Program-made: the position numbers and the translations under genes | Notes under the pieces: generated by a model | Seen by the model: the letters and a program-made list of their open reading frames with translations, nothing else | The model's database searches: none | Told to the model about the DNA's origin: nothing | Shown here: positions 30,619 to 44,900 of the stretch, one piece after another | Layout: each line of letters opens with the position of its first letter | Position numbering within the stretch: the first letter of the stretch is position 1 | Assembly (NCBI GenBank): GCA_965644315.1 | Contig: CBFFRQ010000068.1 | Span: 434,001 to 498,000 of the forward strand | Direction of reading: 5' to 3' | Length of the DNA: 64,000 bases | DNA from: Caecitellus pseudoparvulus | Taxonomy: Eukaryota; Bigyra: Bicosoecida

Positions 30619-32747
30619 TCACTCAGTGCGCACAGCTGCGTAGATGCGCCGCACAAACTCAAATGTGGAGTGGAAACCAACCACGCCCAGCGCCAAGCCG
30701 ATGCCAGCCGAAATGATGGCCATGTAGCCAAAGTATAGCAGGGCAGGCACGAAGCCGTGCATGTTCAGGTGCACCGCGTAGAAGTACATGGAGTACAGGA
30801 ACAGGTACACGCCTGCAGATGCAGGGATGCGGAAGGATTTCCACCACCAGTTGTAGTCCTCCCCAACGAGCGTGAAGTACACCAGGACGATGGACAGCAG
30901 GGCGGAGGTGATGCAGGTGAGGATGGCAACAATGAGCAAGAAGCCGAAGACGTAGTAGTACTGGTCATGCCAGATGGAAGACATAATGAACAGCAGCTCC
31001 ACGTACATGGTGCCGAAAGGCAGCAGGCCGCCCAGCGCTGCCGTCGCACCGTCAGACAGATACCAAGGCTGGTGAGGAATTTGACGTGGCACTCCCCGCA
31101 CCTTTTTCGGCAGCTCGATGGCATCGCCACGGAATCCCAGGTAGGCGCCCAGGAAGACAAGGGGCACCGACACCAGCAGCCACAGACCCAGGACGGCCAG
31201 CATGGAGGTGAAGGGCACCGCGTTGACGCTGTGTTCCGCCCACACAAACAAGTTCAGGGTGAAGAGGATGCCGAACAGGACGCCAGGGATGAGGAAGGCA
31301 GTCCACAGGGTCGTGCGTTGCCAGGCCTTCCCGTTGAACATCTTGTGCACGCGCGCTGCGACGTAGCCGCCCAGCGTGCCGAGCAGCATGAAGATGAGGA
31401 CGAGGGAAGCCATGAGGCTGCCGCGGCGGGCGGGGGACACGAAGCCAATGGCAGAGAAGGCAATGGTGGTGCCCAGCATGGCCAGCAGCTGCGTGCCGGT
31501 GCCGATGGTCACGGCGAACAGCACTGGGTTGCGAGTGGGGGGCCGGAACACGTCCCCGTGCACAAGCTTCCACCCTGTCTCCTCACGGTCATCTGCGCGC
31601 TCCTCATCGGTGGCGACGCGGTTGTACCGCGACAGGTCCCGGTGCAGGGCGCGCACCATGATGAGGGACACCATGCCTGTGAGCAGGACGACGATGGCGG
31701 TGCTGTTGAGGATGCCCCACCAGTGAATAGAGGGGTTGGCGCGGTACCCGTTGGACAGGTACACGTCCCACCTCGATGCCCACTCGATGTCCGAGGGCTC
31801 CCAGAAGACGTCATAGGAGAAGGCGATAGTGACCTCGCTATCAGCGCGTGAGCCGTAAACCAGCTGGCGGCGCACGCCCGCCTCCTCCGTTTCGAAGAAG
31901 TCATAGCCCTTGGCCGGGTCGCAGCCGGGCAGGCTGATCTGGGCCAGGTCCACGTCCCCTGCCTCCGTGCGTGGCAGGGTGTTCATGTGCAGATTGTGGG
32001 AGATCGACACGGGGTACAGCTCCAGGCCGACGATGCGGGCGCCCTCGAAGGACTCTGACTCGTGGTACTTCACGCGCAGCTGCACATGGTTGTACACGAA
32101 GTACTCCTGCGTGTCCACCAGCCGCCCGCCGACAGGGAAGCCCTGGGCGAACAGCGGCACCCCGTCAACGGACATACCCACAGTGGCAGCGGGCAAGTTG
32201 TCCATGATCCAGTGAATGTGATACTCGTCGTCAATCATGGACACGTACTTCTCGATTTCCGCCTCCGTCAACACACGAGGGGAGCACAGGACTCGGCAGG
32301 TTTCGTCCTGCTTCATGTACAGCTTGTATGCAGTGCTCTTGATGGAGTCCCCCTCCAAGTGCTCCCCCAGGGACTCGGGCTTATTGGCCGTGCCCTCAGC
32401 TGGCTGTACGGTGAGGGGAAGCGGGGAAGTTGAGCGGAAATAGGGCCGTGCCTGCCCAAACTGTGCAGCGCCGCAGCTGGCCGGTCACGCACGACGCAGT
32501 GTGGCAGGTCATAGAAGCTGTAGCCAAGGTGAGTCCTCGTGGACGTCATCTTGTTGGTCTTCAGTTCAACCTGCGATGAAACGGATGGACACACGCCGTG
32601 CCACGTGACTGGCCCACCACGAAACGGCAGCGTCGGCCGCACCCGTTCTCCATCTTTGAACTGGCGAAGCTTCGCACCGGGCAGGTAGATGGCTGAGCAA
32701 GCACTGAACAGCGATGCTGCCACAAGGGCAGCCGCCAGGCTCCGCAT
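30619..32747 (-). CDS. TM9SF: TM9SF (nonaspanin) membrane protein
   Basis: Three exons (32747-32643, 32570-32493, 32403-30619) encode 655 residues. A signal peptide (MRSLAAALVAASLFSACSA) leads into IYLPGAKLRQFKDGERVELK, KMTSTRTHLGYSFYDLPHC and SLGEHLEGD, the classic nonaspanin lumenal start. A lumenal domain of about 280 residues is followed by nine membrane segments, including ELLFIMSSIWHDQYYYVFGFL and the NWWWKSF loop. Nonaspanins sit in Golgi and endosomes and help sort membrane proteins with Gly-rich spans. The C-terminal motif is unusual: animal and plant members end in KxD, but this ends AAVRTE. Confidence 0.92.
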
Positions 32748-32971
32748 TGTTTGGGCTTCTCCTTTCAGGGCGTGGCCGCCCGCCACTGGATGTTAGAAGA
32801 GCTGGTGCTGCGACGCCTCAAGCGTTGCAGGTGGTGGTGAGCACAGATGTCGTGCGAATGCCCGTGGCACTCATTCACGCCCTTGAAGGAATTGTGTATT
32901 GTGTTGGGAGTTGGGCGGCAGTGTGCCGCAGCGGTTTTCATGGGTACAATCGTCGACGGCACAACTGAAGC
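32748..32971. other. spacer: TM9SF promoter / HERC-like 3' flank
   Basis: These 224 bp lie between two minus-strand genes. Nothing beyond short shadow frames is seen, and no AATAAA follows the HERC-like stop codon. Confidence 0.3.
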
Positions 32972-35900
32972 TCACTGCCAGTTGGCGTTTTCTGCCGAGG
33001 CCGTCAAGAAGTCGGCATCCATGGTGTGGCAGTGCTGTATAGCATACAGCAGTCGCTCTCGCATGACTTGCATGGTGGAGTACGTGGGGAGCTGCAGCAC
33101 TCCAAAGCACGTGGAGCTCTTCGGAAGCAGCGCATCCACGCCCTTCTGGGCTGCCTCAGTGCTCAAACCCGAGGCCGAATCCGGAGCTCCCACCGCCTGC
33201 ACCTTGAACCGCTGTGAGAAGCCTGTTGCAGTCAATGGCAAGTGATTGCGAGCCCAGCAGAATCGCAGGAAGGCGGTGCGCTGCACTGGGGTGAATCCGG
33301 CCAGCACCTCCCACAGCATGTCGAGGTGGGCCTCACCTCCACAGTCGCCAGGCTCGTAGTCCGTGTGAGCAGCTAGGAGTCTAACGTCAAAGTCAAGCTC
33401 TCCACAAATGCAGCCCTGGAGGTCCACTCCCCGCATCAGGGGCAAGACAGCTTCAGGCACACACTCTCCCAACCCTTGGCGCACTGCCTCCGCGGCAGCG
33501 TGAAACTCCAGTGCCCGGACGATGAGTGTGCTCGCAACGAATATCGGGATGCAGTCAACAGAGACATTCTCATGGCACCCCTTGGCACGCAGGGGAATGA
33601 CAGCGCCACTACCTAGCGTGGCAGTCCAGGTGATGCCTTCCAGCGCCTCTGCTGCTGCGAGCCTGTCCGCAGCGGCATGCAGAGTGAGCAGCCACTGAAG
33701 CCACTGGGCAGCTTCTGGATCAATCAAAGCTAACTCTGAGAAATTCAGCATCCAGATGACTCCCAGGTCACGAGTGCTGGGCAGCACAAGCTCCTGCATC
33801 GCTTGCAGCACGGGCGGTGGCAGATCGGAGGCATCCACGGGCTCCCAAGCCAGCAACCTCCACACGACTCTTGAGAGGGGCAGTCTCAAGGAAATGCCCG
33901 AGCGCAGAGCCATGCCCATGAACTGCCCCAAGAACCGCAAAGACGCGAGCTCCAAAGGAGCTAGCAGCAGTGGCGGCGGACTGAGAAGCCCCTCGCCAGG
34001 CGCAGCGCTGGCACTTTCGCGGCCGCTGGCGAGAACAAGCCCCCCATCCCCCTTCCCTTGCGCAGCTACAGGTGGAAGCGCAAGGACACGCAGCACAGTG
34101 CTGCGCCCGTCCCCGGCAAGGCTGGCAAGCTCGTCGCAAGCCACTGCGAACACCTCACGATACGCACCCCCGTAGTCATCCACGCCTTCACCGGCAAACT
34201 TCACACAGAAGGATCGTTGCTGGCCGTCATCCATGGGGTGTGTGAAGCCCAGTCGGAGGTATGCAGTCGGAAGCCAGTGTACGGCACGCATGAGTTGACC
34301 AAACACGCTGCCTAGCAGCCGCTGCGCAGCCTCAGGGTGCTGCAACGCGCGGCCTGCCAGGGGTCGATCGAACGACAGCCGCGGCAGCTCTGGAGGGTGT
34401 TCATACTCGTCGTCGCAGCGCCTCGGCCGCAACGTCGTCCGCTGCAGCACAGTTGCCATGACTCGCTTCTTGACACGGCTTGAGATGCCCCCCCTCAAGC
34501 GCAGTACTGCAGCCTGAAGGGGGCATGCTTCGCGCGTCATTGGGTCTTGCAACTCTCGAAGGCAGCCTGTTGAGTTCCACACGCGCCACTCCAGGAGTGG
34601 GCCTGGAGGAGGGCAGCCTCCGGACACCAAGCACCTCAATTCTTCCGCTCTCGGAGGCAAGTAGGGCGGCGCCATTCTCATGTTCAGCAAGGGCAAGCAC
34701 ACGTGAAGCTCCTCATTCAGCACCCACAGAAGGTACACGCGTGCCAAGACAAAGTCGGTAGCTGACAACGCTCCAGCTATCTGGCTGGCCTCAGGCAGCT
34801 CGGAGCATGCTTCAAGAACAGCCTTTCGAGCACTTTCTCCGAACCGCAGCAAGTGATCCTCACGGGTCACCCCCATACACGTGGCGAACGGGCACTTGAT
34901 CCAATCCCCTTTTCCGACGGTGCTGACTCTTTCCAAGGCAGAGAGCAGTGCTGCATCCCCGCCACTGCGCCAAACATCCAAGGCGAGCGGAACAGCACTG
35001 TACTTGCCTTCCGAATCGGGCACACACCCACAAGCAATTGAAAAAGCAGTCCATGAATGCAAAACGGTTGGCGCTGACGAAGGTTCGACGGCGCCCTCCT
35101 CTTGATGGTCTGCACTGTGCAGCAAGATCAAGTGCAGCATGCTTCGGCGCTCAGCGTCATCCCCCCATGACGGGTCGTCGGGGCCACGAGCTGTTCCTGA
35201 CTTCTCAGACACCCACTTGCGTGGAATGCAGGGAGGGGGACTAGCCATCCCGCTGCCAGGCTGCGTGGCTCTTGCTTCCCCCTCCCGCACTTCTGGCCCC
35301 CCAAAGCAAGCGAGGGGGGTGCCCCGCAGCTCATGCTGCAGCCCAGCCATGCGCACAGGCTGGCTAGGACTGGCAGGAGCAGTTGCCACGGCAGCGTTCA
35401 GCGCCACAGAAAGCATGTCAGTGGTGCAGGCAACAGCTGCAGCCATCTGAGCGCCAGGGATTGGCCAGCACGGGCCACCTTCCTCTTCTGCCACCCACAG
35501 CTTCCCATCCCTGACACCCACCACAATACTCTCTCCACGCTCAGAGAGGATTCGGTCTCCCGCCCGTACGCCAAATACTTTCAGCACATCTGGGCTAGTA
35601 CTGAGAGTCACGTCAAAGCCAGCCTTTGTAGACACTCTGGCCAGGTGCTTGGCGGCTGCAGCGCAAGCAGAGGCAAAAGCTCGCAGCAGGATGTGCACAA
35701 AGCCGCGAGTGTGAAAGGCGTCTTCGCCCTGCAATCCAGCCAGCACCCGCACGAACGACGTGAACGTGATGGCACGTTCTGGGCTGAGGGCAAAGCTTGG
35801 TGTGCCGAGAACATGAGCAGATGCCGTCGTGCCTGGGCAGTGCATCGGGTGCAAGTGTTGCATGGCCAAGTAGCCCATCTTCACCGTGGCTGGAGGTGGG

Positions 35901-38900
35901 GTGGTGGACACACTTACGCCCGCCGCGCCCGTGCATCGCCCGCCTTCACCTCCGTGCTCCAGATCTACACACGGCTGGGAAATGAGGGTCACCTTCTGCC
36001 CCTTGTTGTAGAAGGACACAGCCGGAAACAGCACCCCTGACAGATTCCGGAAAGCCACCCCCAACGGTTGACCGTTCAAGCTGAAGGACAGCGTCCCAGC
36101 GTCACAGTCCAGCTCCACGCCAACGATGTCACCAACGCCGAAGCGACTGCCATACGTGCGGGTCTTGCTGCGGCCGTGGTACAGCGCCCTGTCACCCAGA
36201 AAGCCCCAGCCATGCTCATCACCCCCCAAGAAGCTGTGTGGGTTGGCTGCGTGGGTTGCAACCCCGATGAACATGTAGGCCGAGGGCGTGTCATCGATGC
36301 GGATGCTCCACGTGTTGATGCCGGCGCTAAAGCCAGCATTCCCCAGCACCAGCGACCATGCCTCTGAGACGGCATTTTCAACGCTCAGGCCATCATTGCT
36401 GATGTGCACGCTGTCACTGTCCAAGGAGCCTGTTCGTGCACGGCGCAGCAGGTTGGGTCGAGCAACGTCCGATGTCTGCACATCCCACGTGAACCCTGGT
36501 GGGCTGGTAGTTCGGAAAGCTACGACATCAGACCACACACCGCACGTAGCCTGGACTGCGCCGCTTTCAGCATGGACGTCCACTCGCACCCGCTGAGCTC
36601 GCAGCAGGAAGGTCGTGGAGCTGCTCAGGCGGTGCAAGTGAAAGCTAGGGCTGTCACCAACATACACCGTGTTCCACCCCTCTTCTTTCTCAACGAATGC
36701 CTGGAGCTCATCCTCGACGACAGAGAGGCCTAAGGCTGCCACAGGCCCTGACCGCTGAGCAGCATCAGCATCGGTCTGCCTACGGCAATCCAAGTACCGC
36801 CTCTTCACGGCCTGCAAGAGTCGCCTCACTCCCCACAAGGCCTGAATGGTGGATGTGCTGGCTCCCTCTATGTAGCCACACGCAAGGATTCCGGACGTCA
36901 CGGGCGGACCATCAAGCGTGATGGGCACGCCGCGCAGCAAGACTGATATCGTGGCAGCAGTCCGTGCAAGTGGCCAAGCTGCTGACCAGAGTGCCAAGCA
37001 CTCGATCTCCCTGGCTTCCGCAACATCCAGGCACTCTATGCCGGAAGACAAACCTTCAAGTAATTGTTGACTCTCTGCCTCGATGAGCACCCCCAACGTG
37101 TTCGCAGACGCTTGCAGGTTCTGACCTGGCTGAGCCATGGCGGCCACGACGCACCTGTGGGATCTTGGCAAGGCCTGGACCATGGACACACACTCCTGCA
37201 GCGCGTCCATCCAGCGCTGTGGGAGGCAAGCAAACAAGCGTCGAAGGGCCCCGACGAAGGCCCCCGGCTCAAACCCGGGCAAGGGCGGAAGAGGCATGGC
37301 CCTCGCCTCCTCAGCACAAGCCGCACATACGTAGCTGGACATATCGGGACCCACGTAAGGAAGATCTTGCGAGGCTAAGCGGGCTACAGAGAATGCCTCT
37401 GCGATGTCGGGTACTTCTGCAGGCTGGGTGAGCACCAACGCCGGATCGTCAGCGTTGAACGGATCATGGGGAAGGACAGCAGGGAAGGAACTCGCCGACC
37501 TAGGCAGGAGCAGTGCTCGCCTTGCCTCGACACGAAAGAAACCTGGAGCATCGCCTCCTTCGCAGTCCAGCAGGATTGTTGCGTGTGACGAGCTGATGTC
37601 TGAAAGGACCAGGTCTGGGCAGCGAGCAGCTGCTGTTTGCGGGGCCGCAGTGGCTTCCTGTGCGGTGCGCAGAACCTCTCGCAAAGCTTGCGCTTTGGCT
37701 AAACACGCAGATGCGCACGTGGTCAGCACAGAAAAGTACATGCGACTGCACAGTGGTTCGCAGGTGAGCCGGAAGCTGAGCTGACGTCGCAAGAACGCCC
37801 ATGGGATGAGGGAGTCTAAGGCAAACAGGGCAGAGCCGCTGCTCAGGACCCCCTCCGCAGCAGAGAGTGCCCAGTGAACGACTTCAGTCAAGCGGTCCAG
37901 AAGAAGCTCCATATTCCTCAACACCAAGTACCTGATGGGGCCATTTGGGCATGAAAGCAGTGCAACAAAGCTGCGCAGAAGCGAGACTGATGCAAAGTGG
38001 AATGCCCCTTCCCTATGTTGAGGCGAAGGGGCCCCCTCACAGAACACCGACGCCATGGCTTCTGAAGGGGGCCATGGCCTGTCACCTCCTTCTGCTGACC
38101 ACGCCCACCACTGCAGCCACGCATCATGCAAGACTGACAATGCCCAGTCTGCAGCCTCCACGTGGCCAAACTTTGAGGCTTTGTCATCGCTCGCAGAAAG
38201 GGTCCGCCGCCCAAAAGGCACGTGTAGCAAGTCAGGGTTGCGAGCTGCAGCTTCCAGTTCAAGCAGCGCCCCTGACAGCAGCACCGTCGATACACGCACG
38301 TCCCAACAAATCTTTTTGCCAGCAGAAAAGCACTTGGGACGAAGGCCAACACGAAGCCAAGGTGAGCTGGCTTGTACCACTTGCAACTCGGGCAACCCCA
38401 AAACGCTGCAAAACGCTGCCCTGCTGGCGGTGCCTTTCTGACCAGTCTGCATCATGTGTTGCCAAACTCGGTGGATGTTAGAAGGATGAGCGCCTGCCAG
38501 CGCACGTGGGATATAACTGGTGGGGTGCCGAGTCAGCGAGCTCTGCACCTCCGGCTTTGGAGCCGCCCCTCGCAGCAGCGCTGCCTTCAAGGCCATCCAA
38601 GGCAAGAAGTGTGGACCAGCGGCAGCGGCATACGTCGGTAGCATTCCCGTGCCCTTTGCCCGGCTCACGGCACGCAGAAGGTCTGCAAAGGGGCGGTTTG
38701 TCGTGCCTGGCCCACACGGAGAGAGCAAGGCTTCTCGTGCCGAGAGGACACGGAGCATGTTCTCCGTGGCAGCGGCAGCGCAAAGCAGCGAGGGGCCAGA
38801 CAGCTCCTCTGCTGGGAGTGCGAGCAAGTCAGCCATGCGAAGCAGGTACTCGTGCCGCAGCTGGTGGTACCGTTCCACCCAGCCCCTGTCACTAGAGCCA

Positions 38901-41900
38901 GGCGGCGGGGGGGCCCCTGCTCCCGTGGATGCCCAGAAAAGGTCGTGCTGCTGCACACTGTTGGCGCAAGGCAGCTCTGCGTCGTCCATTGTGCCTATGC
39001 CCAATACCCATGGAACTCGGGGCCTGCCCGCATCATCCGCCCCCGTATCTGAGTGCACCTCCACAGCAGCCACTGCACGGGCCAGGAAGTCTGGAGCAGG
39101 TGGGCCACATGGAGCAGATCCTGGCAAAGGCAGAGGCTCACACTGCAGTGGACGGTGCTGCCCTATACAAGTGACGTCATGGATCAGCTGAAGCTCTGAG
39201 AGAGCGGTGCACCTGTCTTCAATGACATGTGGGAGAGGAGCGGTGTTCTTCACATCCAAGGGGGACAGGGCCAGCGCCCACGGAGGCATGTTCGAAGTCG
39301 GCACTTCAGCAGAGTCCCCCACGCAACGAGTGGGGTCGAACAATCGCTGTGCATACTTGTCCCACCGAGGCAGCGCCTCTGGAGCCTTCAGTGAGTAGAA
39401 AGCAGCGTACTCAGTGCCAGGGGCCTGCAGTGCTCTGCTTCGCTCTGCCGGGAAGTGGTTCTCCGCAAAAACATGTGACGCTGACAACACGAGAGGGAAC
39501 TGCGCCCAAAAACCATCAGCAGTGTGGAACACGTGGCTGGGGCTCTCAGGCTGCCGGACAGCTTCTGAGAGAACTGGTCCCTCTCCCGGAAACCCCCACG
39601 CCCGGTATCGCATTAACTCAGTTTGACTGGACGCCCCCCCATCAGCAAACGCAGAAGAGTTGGGGTGGGAGCAGCCACAAGAGGCTGACCCAATTCCAGC
39701 AGCGATGCACAGCTGCCACATCTCGGTGTCACTGCAGCCCTGAGCTGCAGCGATCGGCAGTGCCGACGGCCGCTGCAGCTCTGAGGTGCTCGGCAACTGG
39801 CGCAGGAGCTGCACAGCAGCTTCCCCCCAAAACGAAATCAGTCTGAGCTCACCTCTGTCTGGGTCAACACAAACATATAGCTCTGAGCGCTCATGACACC
39901 CTGGTGGCGGCACCGCACTCGACTGGCGTTGGTGTTCTGGCGATGCTGGCACGTACTGCGGCCGAACTGGCGAGCGGTCATCGGCTGGCAGAGTTCTGCG
40001 CTCAGGTCCAGCGAAGCGCAGGAGACTGGTGGTGTGCCGGTCCACAGCAGCTGCGAGTGACTCAGCAAGGAATTGCACGTGTCGACTCAGCTGATCCATG
40101 TAAGCAGCTCCAGAGATCCCGGGATCCAGCACTGATAGCGGTGGAGGGCTGGCAGGCTGACTTGGCTGTGCGGGCGCCGACTCTTGTGGGTCTTCCAAAG
40201 AAAGAGTCGGCACAAGGCCACCTTCTCCTTCCCCCTCTGAAGAAGGCTGATCAAGTGCAGCGAGCGAAGCGCTGGGACTTCGTGCGGGCGGAGCGTCTGA
40301 GGAACCTGGTGCTCTGTGGCGAATCGCAGAGAGAGCCGAGCCGGCAGCACCGTAAGGAGCTTGGCGATGGGGACTTCCTTGGTAAACAGTACGGCTGCGT
40401 CCCAATGCCGATGGCCTGGCGGGTGATTCGGCTCCCGGCGGTCGCACAGGGGATGCTTCTGGTTCGGATGCAGGTGCCGAGAGCATGCGTGGTGGTGTTG
40501 CCCTGCTGTCCTCCTCTTTGAACTCGCTTGCTTGCAGAGGCAGAGCATCAAGCTGTGGTGCTGGGAGACGAAGCACTGCGGATGTGGGGCGTTGCGAAGC
40601 AGGTGCGGACGTGCTGGCTGTGCGTTTCTGTTTCTCCTCATCAAGCTTCTTCAACACCCCTGACATGGCTTCCTCATGAAGGCGCACCAACGCGATTGCC
40701 GGAACACGGGCGGGGACTTGCATGAGATATTGCCTGCTGTGCGAGGTTTGGGCCTGAGCGTGACCTCTCGCGTCAGGCTCTGCCAATGTGGCCTGTGAAG
40801 GACTTGCGATCCCGCCGAGCTGCGCACTTGCGTCACGTTTGGGCGGCGAGGACTCTTCAAGCTCCAGCTCAGCCGCGGACTGCACGCCCACAAGCCGGGG
40901 TTCAGTTCGCGCTCGCGCTGCGGGGGATCTCGACCCAGAGCTGCTCCGCACTGGGCCCCTGTGCGCGTACCTTCTCCATGGATGTGATTGACTGTGCTCA
41001 GCAACATCCAACCCTCGCAGCGCGTCAAGCAGGGTGCGCAGATGTGCGACTGCTGAATCTCCAAGGTACTGGCTGTCTGTCAATCGAATTTGCGTGGAGC
41101 CTGCATCCTGGCCTCCTTGCATGGTGTGAGGCCGTGGGGTTGACACCGAGGCGTACGGCATGTGCTCCTCCAAGCCAGTGCCACCATGGCTGCCTTGAGA
41201 GGTGCCAGAACCTTGAGCATGCTCTGCAACTTGGGCGGACACCTGTTCAGTTGCAAATGAAGTGTGACTCTCACTGCCACTCTCGCCAAGCAGCGCAGCA
41301 GCGCTCTCCACCGCATCGCAGTCAAGGTCGTCAGCGCCGCTGTCGGAGGACCCAGCGGAAGTGCTCGCCTGGTCGTCTTCATCGGGTTCTGAGTGTGCTT
41401 CACCTTGGCTGCTGGCAGGGGTTACTGCACTCTCTTCAGCACCCCCCTGCACTCCCCTGCTGGACGCCATTTGACTGGCCACTGCCCGCAGGAAGTCACA
41501 GTTGTCAAGCAACCACGAGCTTGCAATCTGCAAGTCAAGCTGGCAAACTCGGAGCGCCAGTAGGCACCAGGATTCGGGGAAGCCCATCTCTGCGAGAGAC
41601 TGGAGCGAAGCAGCTTCAGGCAGCGGTGAAAGCTCGGCTCCTGCAAAGCCAAGCAGGGCGCAAAGGACGTCTGCTTGTGAGACGACCTCCGCACTGATGC
41701 GGCCAGTTGAGCCGGGGAAGTGAGCAGCTGCTGCACCAGGAGGCGGCGTCTCGGCACGCACTTCACGCCGAAAAGGGCCCGCTACTGCGGCGATATACTC
41801 TACAAGTGCATCAATGTCAACCCTCGCTCGCGCTGTGCAGGCTTGGCTCATGCGCGCAGCTGAGCAGGCTCGTGTGTACTGGCGCGATGCAAGTAAACCC

Positions 41901-44900
41901 TTCATCCGCGACCTCAGCGCCCGTGCATGAGTCCTCACTTCAGCAGGAGCGAGAAAGACCGGTGAACTGATGCGATGAAGTGCAAGAGCGACACTGTGTG
42001 GGTGGACGTCCTGTGGGCCACCTAATGGCATAGAACGGAGCAAGTCCATAGCCTCGTTGCACAAACCAGCCTGAAAAATGGCAAGCTGTGTAGCTTCCGG
42101 CGTGGGGGACATGGTCGCCTGTTGCCGAGCTTGGGGCAGCTGCAAAGCCAGGCGCAGCAGAACTTCACTCAAGTACTCCCCACCCACGCCGTGTAGCTGG
42201 CTGGGACCCATTCGTGATAGTTGTTGGCGAACCGAGCTCAAGGGTGCCCACAAGCAGCGTGCTTGCGCGCGGTGTGAAGGTGTGGACGCGCGCAGACGGC
42301 TGTTGACACGCCGACACACCTCGAAGTCACAGGAGTCGGGCTCAGGAGATGACGGGCTAGCGTCTGCCCCGAATGATGAGGACCGAGGACAGCAGCAGGA
42401 CGGATTCTTGTCTACGCCACCCGCAGGCCTCCATGTAGATGCCTGTTCATGAATGCCTGGTGCACGTCGCCAGGCTGTGTTCGGCGTAGCGTGGTCGGGC
42501 AGCAGGCAATCAAAGAAGCCGGATTGACTCGAGGTGGAAGCAGGGCCAAAGACACCAAGGGAAGAGCGGGCAGATTCATCAACTGCCTCACTATCGGCCC
42601 CAGGAATGAGCAGCAGAACCATGCCGTGTTCATGGCATACCCTAATGACAAGGCCGGCCGGAGGTTCTTCACGCTCATGTTCAGGAAGCGCAATGCCCGA
42701 TAACAGCAGCTTGGACGGGCGACCTGTGTCCCAAAGGGCTCGTATGTACAGGCCTGATCTCGGCTCCCTGGAACCTGTCCTCCACTGCTGCATCCATGCC
42801 ATGGCGGCGCTGGCCAGCAACACTGTCTGTGTGCCTCCTTGCACTGTCCGTGTCTCTCCCACAGGAACAGCACTGATTCCCGACACCCCGCTGTGAACCT
42901 CAACCTCGATCTTGTCAGAGCCTTGCTGTGCAAGGCTGGTTTCTGTTCTTCCGTGGTTCGACGCAAGAGGGAGGTCTGCTGCTGCGGAGAGCAGAGTCTC
43001 GACAGTTGAAAGCAGTGCAGACTGAAAGCCAGTTGGCCGTGCATCTAATATGCCCCGCACCCACGAATGAATCTGAAGAGTCAAGTTCTGGCCCTCAATG
43101 CCAAGCGTAAGCGGGCTTGGCTGCAAGAGTGGCCTTGATTCGGTGGCAAACCGCACAGTTGGAGAGAGTGTCTCTTGGATGGCTACACCAGGCTGCATCT
43201 GCATGCAAATGCTACTGCGTAGGCTTTCAAGCCAGCTTGAAAGGCGGACACTAGCTGTCGGACATGGGTTCGCCTGACTTTTCTCAGCGGAGCCTCCTCC
43301 TGCTGAACTTGCAAGCCAAGCTAGCCAAGCAAACAGCAGTCCGCCGTTCGGAAGGTTGATGGTGGCCAGACCCTGGTGATCTTCTGCACAGTGTTGCATC
43401 AGGTCGGTTGACACCAGAAGCTCGTCACAATTCTCAGGGGGCAGCCGCTCGGCAGCGCTGAGGAGGAGTGCTAGAGCCAGGGGGGTCTGCCCTCCCGCTT
43501 GTACGAATGTGTGTGCCGCGGCACTGAAAATGGTTTGCAGCTCAGCAGATGAGCCTCGGGGAAGCATACGCACAGCGGACATTGCTGCGACTTGAGCTGC
43601 AGTGAACCAAGGCCTGCTCTTCTCAGAGAGCTGAGGGGGGCGTTGCCCTGCAGCGCCCACGTCAGCCTCACCTCGCTGGCGAGCGACGACGAACCCTTGG
43701 AATCCAGAGAATGCTTCCGGCTGCAAAACCCCAGTAGCTGAGATTGAGCACGGGGAGCTGTCGGAGGACGTGCTGCGCATGCTGGGGGTACTGAAGGTCG
43801 AGCTGACAGGGTCCTGCCAGCCTGGAGGGCACGCAGTTTGAATGTTGCTGATGGACGTGCTCATGGCGAAGCCGACCAACGCTGGCACGTGCGGGATGCC
43901 ACCCCAGAATACAGGAGTTCGGAACCACGCTGCTTCACTTGTGGGAATGACGGGTGGAACCCGCAGAGGGGCGGAAAGGCGACTTGAGGTGTCCAATGCG
44001 CCGTCCAAGTGCAGCTCCAAGTTCCACGCGGGGGCGTGAATGTCATGCTCTGCAAGCTCCCAGTCTTCCAGCTGCCGCAGCCTGACCCGAACATGTACCC
44101 AACAGTAGTCTTTCAAAGGCCGTGAACTGATCATGGAGGCCCACGTGTGGTCATGTCCTTGCAAGCAGGGATGAGCCGGAATTTTCGACATGCTGTCAGG
44201 ATCACCGACAGATTCCAAGCCCGCGATCCACTCAGCATACGCACTTTCAGAGTCCGGGCCCCGCCCACCATGAGAAGTTGCGACGGCAACTTCCAGTCGC
44301 CCATCATCTGGTCGAAGCACGACGAGAGGTGCAGCAAAGGCAAGCCCCGCCCCTCTGAGGCAGAGCACCCGCGGGCGCCCTCCAGGGTCGGGTAGCGGCA
44401 TCGCCCAGAAGTTCAAGTCAAAGGCAGATCGAGCAAGTGAGCTAGCAGTGCGATACTGCGAAATGAGTACTTCTGGAGCAGCAGCTGACCGTTCGGAGTC
44501 ATCCTGCCATGCTGCGAGCATCAAAGCAGCACCCAACAAAGGTCCGGCACTCGCGAAGGCAACTTGAACAGCTGTCATGGTAGCCCACTCTGCAGGAAGT
44601 TCATCAAAGAGCATCGGGACACTTGCACCGCAAAGATGCACAGCATTGTGTGTGGCTGGCTCAAAGAATGACCTGTCTTTCCGGCAGAGCGGAGCAAGTT
44701 CCCGCAGAGCATCCAACCCACACTGACGGGGCGTGCCAGGATGCCGTGCGATCGCCACCCAAAGCATGAGCAGAGCCTCTGTTGAGGAGTTGTGCACTTG
44801 ATTTCGAAGAAAAGCTGCAAGGTACCGGAAACCTAGCTTGGCTGCGACTGCCATCCACCTCGGTTGATCGTGAGCCATCCCTTGGGATGCGACGACTTGC

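Noticed and set aside
30757-31851. Plus-strand 364-residue Gln/His-rich ORF
   Set aside because: Shadow of TM9SF membrane-helix codons; the minus strand has the clear nonaspanin match.
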